Shown here one piece after another: positions 1 to 13,789 of a stretch of DNA of 64,000 nucleotides. Position numbers and translations under genes: made by a program. Each line of letters starts with the position of its first letter. Positions within the stretch are counted from its first letter, which is position 1. Under the pieces are notes generated by a model. It had not been told where the DNA came from. It saw nothing but the letters and a program-made list of their open reading frames with translations, and searched no databases. Source of the stretch: Narthecium ossifragum (lineage: Eukaryota > Streptophyta > Magnoliopsida > Dioscoreales > Nartheciaceae); assembly GCA_963920575.1 (NCBI GenBank), contig OY986965.1:27956007-28020006 (forward strand), given 5' to 3'.

Positions 1-16
1 TTTGCTACTATGTTTG

Positions 17-1243
17 TGTTCGAGAGGAAATCTAACCATTGACCGGTCAAATAGTCAAAGTCAAATCCTATTCTACACTTAACTATCAGATGATTGCAGT
101 TAAGTTCTACTCCTTCGAATGATCGAATCAGAGAGTCAAGTTATATAGAAATCTAGATCAGACCTAATTTAGTAATCTAATTAAAACTAAATATCATGAT
201 TAAATTATAATAATCTAAATTAACCTAATGAAAGCCTTAAACTATCTAGAATTATGGAATTAATTAAATAAAAACACGAAGATCAACCTAAATTACTGAA
301 TCCAGAAAAATACATCTAAATCTACTCATTAATTTAATCTAATCTAAGAAATGAAAACTCCTAACATTAAATTATTCTAAGGAAATGCAGTAAAGAAAAC
401 TTTAAATAAAGAACAAGGAAACAAAACTACTTAAACCTAGATTATCCATCTAAACAGTAATCTAAACTATTTAAAGCGTAAAAGACTAACTAAGAATTGA
501 AGAAATGATGCCATTGTATTAAATAAACCATCAACTTACAGAAAACATCTTAAAGGACATAATGAAAACCAAGCGCACAGGCTCTGTAGAATATTTGCGA
601 GAGAGGTTACATGGTGAAGAAATAAAACTATTTATATTAGAGTAGTTCAACTGCTTAGTCCAACACGTCCTCTATTGTTTTCCATCTTTCACTCTGGATG
701 AGCCGCGTGTCCCATGTTCTCCGACATTTCCTCGTTTCTTCATTCTTTGCTTTGCCCGATGACGGTTGAGTCTGGGCGATAAGCTTCTGGCCGATGACGG
801 TTGCATCGGGTTGGTGAGTTGGTGTTCATAACATCATCTCCCTTGACTGGTGTTTTTTCATTTCTTTATCGTCCAAAGCTATGTCTTTGAACTATTTAGC
901 TGATAACTTGTTGTCATCTTTGGTCGATGAACTTTGTGTAAGGAAGATCATCATTCTTAGTCAACAATATCATCGTTCTTAAATCATTATCGCTCTTAAC
1001 AGACGTTTTCTCTCTGAAAATGATGATCATTCTTGATCAAAAGGATTTTATCCTTTTGTGCGATGAACTTATTTCTGAGCGATATTGTTCTTTGGGCGAT
1101 AAAGTTATTTCTGAGCGATATCGTTCATTGGGTGATAATCTATTATTGAGCGATATCGTCCAATTGTGTTTGAAAGTTTGTCGATCATATTTATTATGCT
1201 GACATGTTAATCATTGATTGGTTAGCCATTATATTGACTAATA
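17..1243 (-). mobile_element. Solo LTR, family A (copy 1)
   Basis: On the minus strand this segment aligns over almost its whole length with the split solo LTR at 20347-20960 plus 28944-29592. Its left edge reads TGTTCGAGAGG, the complement of the LTR end ...CTCTAACA, and its right edge ends in ACTAATA where the other copy starts TGTTAG. The flanking 5-mers GTTTG (12-16) and GATTG (1244-1248) match at four of five positions, like an aged target-site duplication. There are no coding domains or internal retrotransposon region. The part at 1060-1170 contains repeated GCGATA/GATATCG motifs also found in the U3-like part of the other copy. The family (gypsy or copia) cannot be told from an LTR alone. 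Confidence 0.75.
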
Positions 1244-1248
1244 GATTG

Positions 1249-2325
1249 TAAAAATAAAAGCCAATAAACATCATCATACTGCGTAAACTCAAGTAGTAGA
1301 GATGGCATGCAATAGGATGGATTTTTCTGAGTTCAGTCTCTTTAAGCTGTGAAGGATAATTCTTTCCCGAACCCGTCCTTCATAGGCTATTAAAACATTT
1401 CTATAATTAGTGTGGGCCATAATATTTTGGTCTGCCAGGATGCAAATTAAAAACAAAGTCCACAACTAAAAGAATTTAGAAAGGCTAGATAGAGATTATC
1501 ATAGACTAAAATAGAAGGAGACCATGGGCCAGATTGAAATGATGTGCTCTCCTATGAGCAACACGGGCCCTGATCGAAGCCCAACCAGATGCTATTAGTT
1601 GACTACACATTGGGCCTCAAATCTTAGTAGGCTCGACTAACAGGACGGACTCTCATTTGGGCCAACGTAAAAAATGAATACGCTTCCTAAAACTGGTCTA
1701 AGCCGCAGGAAGCAAGGCCCATATGGCAATGACCACATGACTCGACCCAATTAATAATAGTCCACGTGATTCGGCCCTTTCTCTCCTAGTCTCTTCTCCA
1801 TTATCACCATTACAGACGCAACAATTATTATTTATTATTTATTATTTTATTAGTTGAATCCATAATCCAGATTTAATGAGACAATAACTTCTAAAAATCA
1901 TTAGGGATTGTTCCTGCATTTACGCTATAAAACGGTCAGCTGCTCTCCAATGTCATGACACTGAGTCACCATAATTTCTTTCATAAATTACTATCATCAA
2001 GGATGAATGGAAGTTGCATAAATTACTGCATTTATGCTATTGAACGTGCCATGGACAAATGGGCTAACAAAATGTCATGGGCTCATGGCCAGTTATTGCA
2101 TGTCTTCAAGTAAATTGAAAGAAATTAGTGTTTCCATGGGGTCCATGTGATGCGCGCATGTGTTAAGTCATCAAAAAAAATGAGATGCATGTGTTGCAAA
2201 TGTCTTTTTACCTGTTTAGATTCTTTCCTTTCGTGGTCTAGTTCTGACGCGACAGGCTTACAGCAACCAACATCGCCTAACTTGCCACAGGTTACCGGCA
2301 ACCATCGCCGCCCTTTAATTTATGA
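1249..2325. other. Intergenic, no gene seen; GGCCCA-rich patch
   Basis: No credible coding region is visible. A patch at about 1520-1750 holds several GGCCCA/TGGGCC/GGGCCC motifs in both orientations, the kind of site II element often found in plant promoters, but no gene next to it can be supported. It could be a promoter relic or part of an unrecognised repeat. Confidence 0.4.
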
Positions 2326-2595
2326 TGCCGATTTTGTTTGGTATGGGATTAATTTTATTCCGAATTAAGAAAATTTATTTTAAATTTTAAAAATAATTTT
2401 GTAATGATTACTTAGAATAAGGAAAAAGTAGAATAGAGAATGAGAATAACTTTGTAATAATTACTTGAAATAAATGAAAGAATATTTGAGATTAATAAGT
2501 GAAATAAGTAGTGGATCTATGAATATTTCATGAATATTTCCTCTTAACCCGAATTAAGGGTTATTTCTGAAATTTATTCACATACCAGACGAGTC
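2326..2595. mobile_element. MITE, Tourist-like family (GTTTGGTATGGG ends)
   Basis: AT-rich 270 bp element with inverted ends: left TTGTTTGGTATGGG and right (read from the complement) CGTCTGGTATGTG. The interior AATAACTTTGTAATAATTAC is shared with the similar element at 35048-35302. No coding capacity. Confidence 0.55.
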
Positions 2596-2932
2596 TTGAT
2601 CTCTTACTTTCATTAATATTTAAACTAATTCATTTGTAACCATGTTATTTATATAGGGATCAATCAGTACGTAGGCCGTGGTTATCCTATATATCGAGCC
2701 ATGTGCATCATTTGTCGACATGCCAATGATTTTTAATGCATCCTGTTGCATGTGGGCTAATCAGGAAGGTGGCACTACTCGTATTATGTGCATTTTATAT
2801 AGTCATGAGAATCCAATTAATAGAATCCTTTATTGGAGTACATGAATTACTTGAAAAAACAAATAAAAGCTATGGTCCCACAAAGTTCAATTTTGGAAGA
2901 AATTCCAAAACTTGCAGTCTTTTCAGTACTAC

Positions 2933-4477
<1,545 letters not shown>

Positions 4478-4518
4478 TGCTGTGTTTAATTAGCCTTTGA
4501 TTTGTACAGGGCATTGGA

Positions 4519-4544
4519 CATATATATATATATATATATATATA
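4519..4544 (-). promoter_or_regulatory. TATA-rich core promoter of peroxidase 1
   Basis: A TATATA run of about 25 bp lies 40-70 bp upstream of the ATG at 4477 on the gene's strand. Peroxidase 2 has a TATATATA at the equivalent place. It could serve as the TATA box, but microsatellite growth is an alternative reading. Confidence 0.45.
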
Positions 4545-4559
4545 GATGGATAAAGATGA

Positions 4560-5045
4560 CTTTTGCACAAAACATGGCATCTTTGATTGGAATATGGAAT
4601 TAATGGCTCACAGTAGCAGATTGGAGCTAATTACGTACCTAATCCTTGAGACCTTGCATGGGAAGTAACATGGTTGCTAATCTGGTGCTTGTAATTAATA
4701 AAGTGATAAGGCCCATCCACCCATGCGTGGATTGCTCTTTAATTGATATGGTGGTTGAGGATGGATTTGTCGACAAGCTTATCTTTGGTTCCATGCTTCC
4801 ATTACATTGTTCTTGCGTGAAGAGGTGATCGATCTATCTGGCTGTCCATGAAGGTGGTCAACTTAAACTAACCATTTCAACATATAATTGTCGGTTGGAT
4901 GTATGATTGATTGTCACCAGAAGTCATGGTCCTCATGGATCGATGGCTCCTCTTTCTTGGCTTATTAGCAAGTGTACATGTGACGAGTTTTCTAGCTAGC
5001 TAGCAGTGGATGCTTCTGACTTCTATACTACTCCTAAGTACTTTA
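4560..5045. repeat. Duplicated 5' flank of the peroxidase 1/2 pair
   Basis: Non-coding DNA upstream of peroxidase 1 that is still alignable, with interruptions, to the upstream DNA of peroxidase 2 at about 33540-33870 and 35308-35420. Shared anchors include AAACTAACCATTTCAACATA (4864 and 33776), TTTCTTGGCTT and CTACTCCTA. No gene is present. Confidence 0.65.
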
Positions 5046-5249
5046 AGCCTTGTTTGGTACGGGTTATCCCCGTTTTTAATGGGGTTATTCCCATTCCTAC
5101 CCCAAACACCAAAAGTAATCATTACGGGTTTATCCCAATTCCACCTACCACCACCACTCTACTTTTTTCTATCCCCATTCATTAACCCCACTTTTTCTAA
5201 CTCTATTCCTCCTTAACCCCATTTTTTCTAACCCCGAACCAAACGGAAG
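5046..5249. mobile_element. MITE, Tourist-like (CTTGTTTGGTACGGG ends)
   Basis: About 200 bp with inverted ends: left CCTTGTTTGGTACGGGTTA, right complement CTTCCGTTTGGTTCGGGG. A TTA precedes the left end, as expected for PIF/Harbinger targets. Absent from the matching position near peroxidase 2. Confidence 0.6.
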
Positions 5250-5644
5250 ATGTTTCCATGTAGTCTCCACTTCAAGGTTTTGGAAAGTGTAGCATCTCCC
5301 TAGGTAAGAGAAAGAAATAGCCTCTTTCTATATCACCATCATATTGTTATGATCTGTCTTTTTCACGCACGTACGTATAGTATGTCATTGTAAAAGCCTA
5401 AGGCACCGGCGGAACCAGGATGAGATTTAAAGGAATGAAATCTAAAATAAATTGATTAATTTTTGTTTCTTTTAAGTAATGCAAAAGATACTTTAAAATT
5501 ATAATATCGAACATTAAAGAATAAAAACAATATAAATATTAAAATATATGTATCGTACTATGTGCTGCAATTGAGAGATGGAAATTGGATTTTACGCTTT
5601 TGCATTTTTTGAAAACGTTGTAAAATGACTTCGTTTTCAATAGT

Positions 5645-5830
5645 TTAAAAAATTTCTCGCTCGATGTATATTACCATGCAATCATTCATCTAGTCATCTC
5701 CGATCTTATTACGCAAATCAGACTTGATAATCTTCATCGAAGAGAAGACTCTCTCAACGGTTGTAATCGTAACTGATAAGACCAATGCCAACTTAATAAA
5801 AAGATAAACCAATGAAATGGTACTTACACC
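5645..5830 (-). pseudogene. hAT transposase fragment (C-terminal dimerisation domain)
   Basis: On the minus strand this encodes the end of a hAT-family transposase: LVYLFIKLALVLSV, then TTVERVFSSMKIIKSDLRNK, the signature of the C-terminal dimerisation domain, followed by MNDCMVIYIERE. A TAG stop at 5690-5692 interrupts the domain just after IGDD, at a site that is normally Trp. The frame continues to a natural-looking stop at 5645. The rest of the transposase is missing and no flanking inverted repeats were found, so this is a dead relic. Confidence 0.8.
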
Positions 5831-5892
5831 TTCTATTATCGTTGACGGCGTGCAAATAGAGGCCATGGCCGGCCCAAGAAACACTTGCATGC

Positions 5893-6923
5893 ATGCACGT
5901 TTAGAGATTCACTGCATCTAATGCACGCGTCCAATCTTATTACGTCGGTGGGTTGTGACATTACCCCCTCGTTCAGCCACTGAGCTAAGATATTGAAAGA
6001 GAGGTTTGATTGAAGTGCTGAATTTTCTGTCATGAGTTTTTACTTCTCTAAAAAGTGTCAATATTAATTAGATACACATCAGGGAAATTTGATACAACTT
6101 CCAAAGCATTTTGATACTCTGCTGGTTAGAGTAGACCGGTAGTTTCTGTTGCATAAATAACACTCAAAGAATAACCTTAAAAAGAATAGTACTGCATGTA
6201 AAGCAAATCTTGCATGCCTAATTGAAAGATATGAGAGCCTAATTGAAAGATATGAGAGCTTTTAATTCTGATCAAAGAGGCAATATTACTTCAGCTGGAA
6301 ACATTATCCAACTGATGAATTCATGTCTTACCATTTCCTCTAAAAACCTTGAATGCGGTTTCAGTTTAGGCAACATCTATATATATATGGTGAGGACGCT
6401 AGGCAGAGTGGTTTGTCTGGATCAAATTTGGAAAAGAAATAATTAACACTAAGACTGCAAAAAAACGAAAAATCTCGGTTCCATATGGAACACCAAATTT
6501 GTGTTCCAGTAGCATTAATTGTTATCAGATATTTCACATGATATGGTTCAAACTCAGCACATGTAACTAATATGAGCTAGATTACTCTCCTTCTTTGTAA
6601 ACTAAGCAAGGTTTGTCATATATATATATATACTATGTGAGTCTCGTACCACCTAGCACGAGGTTCCATCCATCTCTACTACCCCTAATTAACCACTCAC
6701 ATTCATTATTTTTCTTTATGACTTGACTATCATGTATTTATAACTCAATTATCACATATGAGAAATTACATGAGTCAAATTATGATTCATTAAAATTGAC
6801 TGTATAATATATATATATATAGGATGATGTGACAGAGAACAACGGGCCTTAAATAGCATGATTATTAAATAGCATGATGAGAGAATAATTCCCGGACCAT
6901 ATTCTCTCTATACAGATCTTAGA
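5893..6923. other. Intergenic, no gene seen
   Basis: AT-rich DNA with short (TA)n tracts at about 6618-6631 and 6810-6823. No coding or repeat structure beyond these can be supported. Confidence 0.5.
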
Positions 6924-6932
6924 CATCGTTCC

Positions 6933-9900
6933 TAGCTTCCCAGAGGTCGAGAGAGGTGTGGGTGCACGCTGGTGATCGCAACTCGGGTACCTTCCATCGT
7001 TTGGTGGCGTCGAGGTCGAGGAGGTCTAGGGTGAAGGAGTTGGTGAATGATGAAGGTGTTGCTGTCTCTGATGAGGAGGAGATGGGGGTGGTGTTTGCCT
7101 AGTATTTCGACTCTCTGTGGTCCCCTGCAGAGAAGGTTAGGGGGGTGGAGCTACCCGCCTTGCCGGTGGTGGATCACCAATTACACCAGATGCTGATTGA
7201 GGAAGTCAGTGAGCAGGAGATTAAGGAGGTGGCCTTCTCTTTGGGGCGGCGAAAGTGTTCTGGCCCTGATGGCATCCCGGTGGAGTTTTATACTCTCTAC
7301 TGGGACGTGGTTGGTAAAGATCTGGTGCGGGTGGTCCAGGAGGCCTTCCTCAACTCAAGGTTGCCGCCGAGCTGGAATGAAGCTATGATTACCTTCATCC
7401 CTAAGTGTGAGCATCCTAGGCGGGTGAAGGAGTTTCGGCCGATTAGTCTGTGTAACGTGGGGTATAAGATCTATACTTCTATCCTTGCTAGGAGACTGAA
7501 GGTTTTTCTGGGAGATGTTATCAGTGTGGAGCAGTCTGCCTTTGTGCCGGGTAGGTCCATTCACGACAATATTGATGTAGCTATGGAGGTTATGCATTCG
7601 ACGCGCATTGCCCCGAAGACCAGGAGTATGATGGTTTGCAAGATTGATCTGCGTGCAGCCTATGATAGGGTCCGGTGGGATTTCTTGGAGGAGGTTATGA
7701 GGGCGATGCGTTTCCCGGAGGTTTGGATCGGGTGGGTCATGGCCTGCTTTAGAAGTCCACGGTTTGCTTTTATCGTTAATGGCAGAGCGTGTGGCAGGGT
7801 TACTTCACGGTGTGGGTTGCGGCAGGGTGACCCTCTCTCGCCGTATCTGTTTCTTCTGGTGCAGGAGGCTCTTTCCCGGTTGATTAAGAGTGTGGGATCC
7901 AAACTGGAAGGTCTTAGCTTCAAGGATTCGGAGTTTTCCATTTCGCATCTTTTTTATGCTGATGACTGCCTCATCTTTACTAGAGCTACTTGTGTTGAGG
8001 CAAGGAAGCTCAAGCAGAAGCAGTTGGCGTTTACGGCGCTGTCGGGACTGGAGATGAATCCGGCAAAGTCGTCGATGGTGTTCTCCCCAACAGTCTCGAA
8101 GGATAGGAAGGTGGCACTCCGGCGGATCTTGGGTATGGCTAAGGCTAGAGGGACTTGGCAGTATCTCGGAGCCCCCTTGAGTGGTAAGAGGTTGAAGGTT
8201 AGTGACTTCTCTTGTATGTTGGACAAGCTGGCTGCTCATGTCCTCAAGTGGCAAGGGAAATGTATTTCTGAAGCGGGTAGGGTGGTCCTGATCAAGGCGG
8301 TGTTGCAAGCTGTGCCAGCGTTTGTGATGGCCACCACGCGTATTCCTTCCTCTGTGATTAAGCGTGTTGAGAAGGTTTGCCGAGATTTCTTATGGCAGGG
8401 AAGGAGATCGGGCTTTGGGATTGTGGCTTGGCACAAGGTGTGTTTACCTGTTGAGGCTGGGGGTCTTGGGGTGAGAAATATGGAAGTCTGGCAGAGGGCG
8501 TTGAAAGCTAGAAGAGTGGCTGCTATGCTTCAGGATGAGGGCTCGGTGTGGTCTCGTATGACACGGGCCAAGTACCGGTGGCAGGGCGTTGTGCCGCAGG
8601 TCCGGGCTCGGAGGTCGGCTTCTGTCCATTGGAAGGACCTGTGCGAGGCAGCGGGGGAGCTTCGTTGTGGGCTCCGGTGGTCGTCGGGGATAGGGAGCAA
8701 GGTCAGTGTCCTGAAGGACGCGTGGGTGATGGAGGAGCCGTTGGAACGGCGGCCTGCTCTGTTTTTGGGGAATGGCGACTGTGAGGACATGGTGGTCGGA
8801 GACCTTATGAGGGATGGGGGGTGGTGTATGGATAGATTGACTGAGGTGCTCGGTGAGAGCCTAGCGGTGGAGGCGAGCTCCTTGGCGGTGAGGGGGGATG
8901 GCGATCAGTGGAGGTGGACTTTAGATGCTAAGGGGATAGTGACGACGGCGTCGGTGTACTCCTCTGCGTTGAAGGAGTCCTTTCCGGAGGTTTGTCGGCC
9001 GGATGGTGAGGAATGGAGGTCGCTGTGGCGGTTGCGAGCATCTCCACGGGTTAAGCATTTCTTGTGGAAGGCATGGCATGGCAGAGTCCCGGTCCGGGAG
9101 TTCCTGTGGCGTGCACGCGTGTGCTCTGAGCGGGAGTGTCCGAGGTGCGGAGCGGAGGTGGAGACTTTAGACCACGTGTTGGTGCTGTGTGCCTTTGCGC
9201 AGCAGGTGATCCGGTGGGTTGCTGCACGATGCGGTGAAGAAAGGGAGTGGAGTCCGGCGGAGGTCCGGGCGGCCTTGGTGAGTTCGTCTTCCTCCTCACC
9301 GGGCGCTGCCATGCTCAAGTCTTACATCGCCTATGGGTTGTAGGGAGTCTGGAAGGACAGAAACAAGCTGGTTTTTGGGGAAAGGGGGGAGCTTGTTGCA
9401 GAGGTTGCTCGGAGGGCGTGTCGGCTGGCAGAGGAGTTCCTCAAGGTGCCGCGGTGGCTTGGTGGGGCGAGGCGTTTGCGGGAGGACGGGGCTTTGGTCG
9501 TTCAGGGGGATGCGTCGTGGGAGCTGCGCACGAAGGCAGCTGCGGTTGGCATCGTGGCTGTGGGAGAGGAAGATGATGGGCTACAGTGGGCGGCTGGTGA
9601 GATGGTGGCTGCTGCCTCTGTTTTAGAGACTGAATTGTTTGCGATGGGCCTAGCAGTGCGTGTGGCGGTCAGTAAAGGGGTGAGGAAGTTGGTGGTGGAG
9701 TCTGATTGTATGGCAGCTGTGGACATTCTCAGTGGAGGGAGGTTGTGGCCGGACGAGGTGGCGTCAACGGTGCGCGCTGTATGGGCTACCTCTTTTTGTT
9801 GTGAGTATGTTCTATTTGTCTATGTTCCTCGGTCTTGTAATTGGCGAGCGGATGCGCTTGCAAAATGGTGTAGGATTAACTCGTCTGGTCTAGTTTGGGT

Positions 9901-9990
9901 CCGTGGTGATGGACCTAGCGGGGTCATTGGGATTATGTAGTCTGGTTACCTATAAGCCATTTGGCTCAACTCCTCAAAAAAAAAAAAAAA
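6933..9990 (+). mobile_element. L1-type LINE (LINE-1), 5'-truncated
   Basis: Carries the 3' part of ORF2 followed by a short 3' region and a poly(A) tract at 9976-9990. The endonuclease and ORF1 are missing, the usual result of incomplete reverse transcription. A 9-bp repeat CATCGTTCC occurs at 6924-6932 and at 9998-10006 and may be the target-site duplication, but 7 bp separate the second copy from the poly(A), so this is tentative. Confidence 0.85.
6950..9940 (+). pseudogene. LINE ORF2 remnant: reverse transcriptase, zf-RVT, RNase H
   Basis: One reading frame runs from about 6950 to 9940 and is broken by TAG at 7100-7102 and 9341-9343. The longest open piece, 7145-9343, holds the reverse transcriptase: FRPISLCNVGYKI, QSAFVPGRSIHDNI, LRQGDPLSPYLF and the catalytic FYADDCLIF (near 7950). 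A zf-RVT motif follows near 9050-9200 (CPRCGAEVETLDHVLVLC). After the second stop the same frame encodes a plant-type RNase H (about 9480-9870) with the metal-binding acidic residues in QGDAS, ETEL and ESDC. The stop at 9341 falls where related elements have Trp. Unlike most of the window, the coding strand is G-rich. Confidence 0.9.
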
Positions 9991-10739
9991 CCAGTGCCAT
10001 CGTTCCACAAAAACCAAGTGTAGAATTCTATCATGCAGGTCACTAGAATTCTATCTTCGAAAATGATTTGTGTACATGGCCGTGGGGCCATGTACAATGC
10101 ACATGATGACGTGGCCAAGGGTTTAGCCGGTTTAAACCCAAGGGATCCGAGGCATCCCGATCTCAACCCCATCCCCCCTTGCCGTCGTCGCCCTCGACGA
10201 GTCGCCGTCACCCTCTCCCTCTCCGTCGCCGTCGCCAGATCCCTCTCCCTCTCCCTCTCCTCTCCGGAACAGCCTCGCCGTCACCCCTAAAGTAAAACTT
10301 TACTTTCCCTTCTCCCTGCCTTCTCAACCTAGCAGCCACACCTCCGCCTTCTAAACCTAGCAGCCACACCTCCGCCAACCAACGCTGCCCTCGTCAAGCC
10401 CACCGTCGACCGCTCCGCCGCCCAAGGCATCCCCATCCACACCCTTCTCTACCCATTCCCTTCGCCGGACGTTACAGGACTCCCACCCGGCGTTGAGACC
10501 CTCGCCTCGGCGCCGTTCCTCGCGCCATTGCCCTCTCCTCACCTCCCTCCTTCGGCCGTCGTGAAGGTCGCCGTCGCCCTCTCCTCACCTCCCCACCTCC
10601 GCCCGTCGGGAACCGCGCCGTTGCCCTCGCCTCACCTCCCGCCTCCGGCCGTCGTGAAGCTCTAGATCTGTTCATGCGTGACGATCTCTTGGAGCTCTTC
10701 TCTGGTAATTTATTGCCCATTGCTTCTGTCAATCAGTAT

Positions 10740-12530
10740 ATTGTTTTTTTTTTTTTCAATTTGAGAATTCCTCCCTATATTCTCGTATGGAATCCCTTCT
10801 TTACTTGTTGACATGCATATATGTGAGTTTCTATGATGTTTCATCGAGATTTTGTTGGAGAAATCTCGTCGAGAAGAGGTTTTGCTGTTGCTGCCCTGTT
10901 TTTAATGAGAAAGGGTAGAGTTTGTGATGCCTTTGGATTTTTATTTTGTGTGATTTTGGATTCTATTTCTGTAAAGAATTGAAGGGAGATGAGTTTTCCC
11001 TAATAAATGAGTTTTCTTTCATAGTATTTGACTATGGATGGTTCATGCGTGAGTATAGAAATTGTTGTGCTGTTCTTAATGAAGAACAACTATGGGTATC
11101 CAAACTTGTAGCGGTTTGAGATTGACATGGATCCTTCTTAAAGACAACCATGAACTAGCAATCATAATCTTAATCGCATTGTGGCATATTCTGCAGTATT
11201 TATGCTGTCTGTGTTGTTATTAACTTTATTATTATTGATGCGCTTTTCTCCCAGTTTTGTTTCTGATTCATTCATATTGCAATCCTATCTTTGCCAAGTA
11301 AACTATGCTTCCGCACCATAAAGTCCTCAGAGGATCTGATCCCAAGAACACCTCTCCTAAAACCAAAGAGGTGCTTAACCATCTTTATGTGCACTTATTC
11401 AAAAACTATGGTTCCTCAAGTTGCCATTTTCTCAAGTTTACTAGGCAGTAAGTAGACTGCTTATGCATATATCAAATGCAAGGGTTCATGAGTAAGCGAT
11501 GTAATGGGGGCATTTGTACTGCTACTAATTCTTTTATTTTTAGCCTCCCATGGATAGAACCAGGAGGTCATACTTGAATTTTCCTACTTTTTCATGATTA
11601 ATTTTTTCAGTCTTCTGATCTATATGTATGCTGGCCTCAGATTGATTACTCTTTGAAATACAATTCATTGTTTTTTTTACTGATATTCCTATATCTCTTG
11701 GTTCTCCTGATATTCTTCTATCTCTTGGTATATATTTGTTCCTTCATAGCAGGTTAAACCAATATGAAAATGTCTACTGAAAGCAGTTAAATGTGAGAGA
11801 TTGTTACCTCCCAGTATTTATTTGTTTGATCCACTCATGAGTTCGAGTGAAACTGATTGACAGCACCTTTTGGTCCTTCCATGGAAGTAATGCAACAGAT
11901 CTAGCTGGTTACTAGAATCATCAGCTGCTGGTAGTTCCGCTCCCTTATCCATCTTCTGCTGGATGCACAGGTTTGTGAGCATTTATGCATTTTATGTTCT
12001 GTACTCCATGCTCAGGCACTTAGTATAGTTTTCTCTTGTTTCAACTTTTAGATAAGTGGAAGAGAGTTCACACTTGGTTGTTGAGCTGATATTGATAGAT
12101 AGTTTGACATACATAGAAGAGATGTTTTTATCATTAAAATCCAAATTAAAGAAGTTGAAGAGCTTCCCGAATTCCCTGATTTAAGTCGGGAGGAAGTCTG
12201 TGAGTGTCCAGATACAGTTGGCTTCTCTGAATGTAGAAATGGTGGACAATATTAACAAATCAGTGGAATATCTCTATATGTTGGTATTTTTATTGCATAG
12301 AATTTCTGTAGGCTATAATCTTGTTCACAATATTAACAAAGTAGAAATGTAATGGTTTCTTTGTAGAATTAGAAACCTCTGGATGTTGGTCAAATTATAT
12401 GATCTCTCTACAGTGTTGTGGGTTTGCGTACTGTGTTTGTCTGTCTGTCTGTCTCTCTTGGGGAAATTGGCTGAGCTTGGTTGTCTCAATGTCTTGGTCC
12501 TGTCTGTCTATCTGTTGTTTTGCAGGGAGG
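10740..12530. other. Intron-like, no gene recognised
   Basis: AT-rich, T-biased DNA that looks like plant intron or UTR following a GC-rich stretch. A GGTAAT donor-like site lies at 10704. No protein family could be recognised. Confidence 0.35.
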
Positions 12531-12640
12531 GAGTACATGTGAAAGGATATATTGCGTGGGCTCTCACGGACAACTTTGAATGGGAGCATGGCTACCAGAA
12601 GAGCTCTGCAAAGTGGTTCACCAAGTTCCTGGAGTCTTAA
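12531..12640 (+). pseudogene. GH1 beta-glucosidase 3' fragment
   Basis: After a good acceptor site (TTTTGCAG) the frame reads EGVHVKGYIAWALTDNFEWE, HGYQ, then SSAKWFTKFLES and a stop. The first part is the conserved end of glycoside hydrolase family 1 (VKGYxxWxLxDNFEW, substrate-pocket residues), the second the extreme C-terminus. The roughly 30 residues that normally lie between them are missing, so the piece is internally deleted. No other GH1 exon was found nearby. It is most likely captured host sequence inside the inverted-repeat composite, not a working gene. Confidence 0.8.
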
Positions 12641-13335
12641 TCTCTCTTTTTTCCATCTAAATATATGAGTTTGCAGTAACTCTTCACTAAAGTGTATGGA
12701 CTATGGAGCAGTAACTCTTCATATTCTAGATTTGGGAAACAGTTGTTTTAGTTGTATTGTGATATGCTATTGCATTCAGAAAGGGTAGCTTTATGTAATA
12801 AAAACATGGTAAGGTGTGATGAATACAGGATGTGCTGGAAAGGGTTTTCAGTTGTGATGTTCATTTTCTTGTTGGACTCTGTATAAATAAAGCTTCTCCA
12901 TTTTGTCCATAGTCCTTTTCTAATGTTGCATTCTTTGTTTTTCATAGCAGGAGAATATGATGCACGACAGTAGTCAGACTTGTAAGAAAGGAAAGAACCT
13001 GTTACTGATTTCATACAAATGTTCCTCTCTTGTGAAAATCAACTTTCTTTTCACTTTCAAAATTCGCAATTAACCACTTTCAAAATTGGCAACTGAAATA
13101 GGCTGAACAATCAAAAACAGATGGAAAAAAGAACTACACGTATTTCTAATGGAACTTATTTTTCTAGAAGAAGAGATAGAAGACCTTGATTTGCAACATA
13201 ATATTACTACACGTAAGAACAGACGATCTCAGAATAAGCTGTCTTGCACTGAAAGCCTCTCTTGCAACATAAAGATAGTTGTTACATCAAATACGTGATA
13301 TTTAAGGTCCCACATACCGAATACATAAGTCACCT
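12641..13335. other. 3'-UTR-like, no gene seen
   Basis: Follows the GH1 fragment. AATAAA-like signals occur at about 12797 and 12885. This looks like 3' flank carried with the captured gene piece. Confidence 0.35.
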
Positions 13336-13340
13336 ACTAA

Positions 13341-13736
13341 TTACAGAAATACTTTAACAAATATAGCTGTTACAACAATGATCAACACGTAAGTGATTAT
13401 GCGGATCTCAAACTCTTTCAATGCTTGAACATAAAGATTCGGTGCATCCACTCTTGCATCAACAGCCAAATCATGCGCTTGAACTGCTCCTCGTGATGTC
13501 GATGGTACCTCGACGTGGACCATGTCTTCCCACTCCTAATACCCGCACCCCCCAGACCCGTTACGATGATTCGGACATGCATAGAAAATATGTTCTGGAT
13601 TCTTGGTTGTATGGGAAACGCGTCTCAATGCCCTCAATCCACATCTACATCTTATGTCTTGGTGAGTCTGCTGGTTTGAGCGTGATGACGAAGAAGCCGA
13701 CATTGAGCCTTGACACCATTCATATCCCAATGGCAA
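13341..13736 (-). pseudogene. GRF-type zinc finger with C-terminal membrane helix, one stop
   Basis: The minus strand encodes a small GRF zinc-finger protein: a Ser-rich start, CRCGLRALRRVSHTTKNPEH, then FYACPNHRNGSGGCGY (the GRF pattern CxCG...S...NP...FYxCP...GCG), a hydrophilic middle and a terminal hydrophobic helix (ITYVLIIVVTAIFVKVF). A TAG separates GCGY from EWED, at a position normally Trp; the frame is otherwise open from 13736 to 13341, about 131 codons. Small GRF-plus-membrane-helix proteins are common in plants and are often spread by transposons. Function is unknown, and the nonsense codon suggests decay. Confidence 0.75.
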
Positions 13737-13789
13737 TAAGAACAGTAAAAAATCAGTCTAGCAGATCATTTGTAAATCAATGACAGCTT

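Noticed and set aside
1020..1202. Small open frame with repeated SERYxSLGD
   Set aside because: Translation of short repeats inside the solo LTR; no gene features.
6924..10006. CATCGTTCC pair as firm LINE-1 target duplication
   Set aside because: Only 9 bp and separated from the poly(A) by 7 bp; kept as a possibility only.
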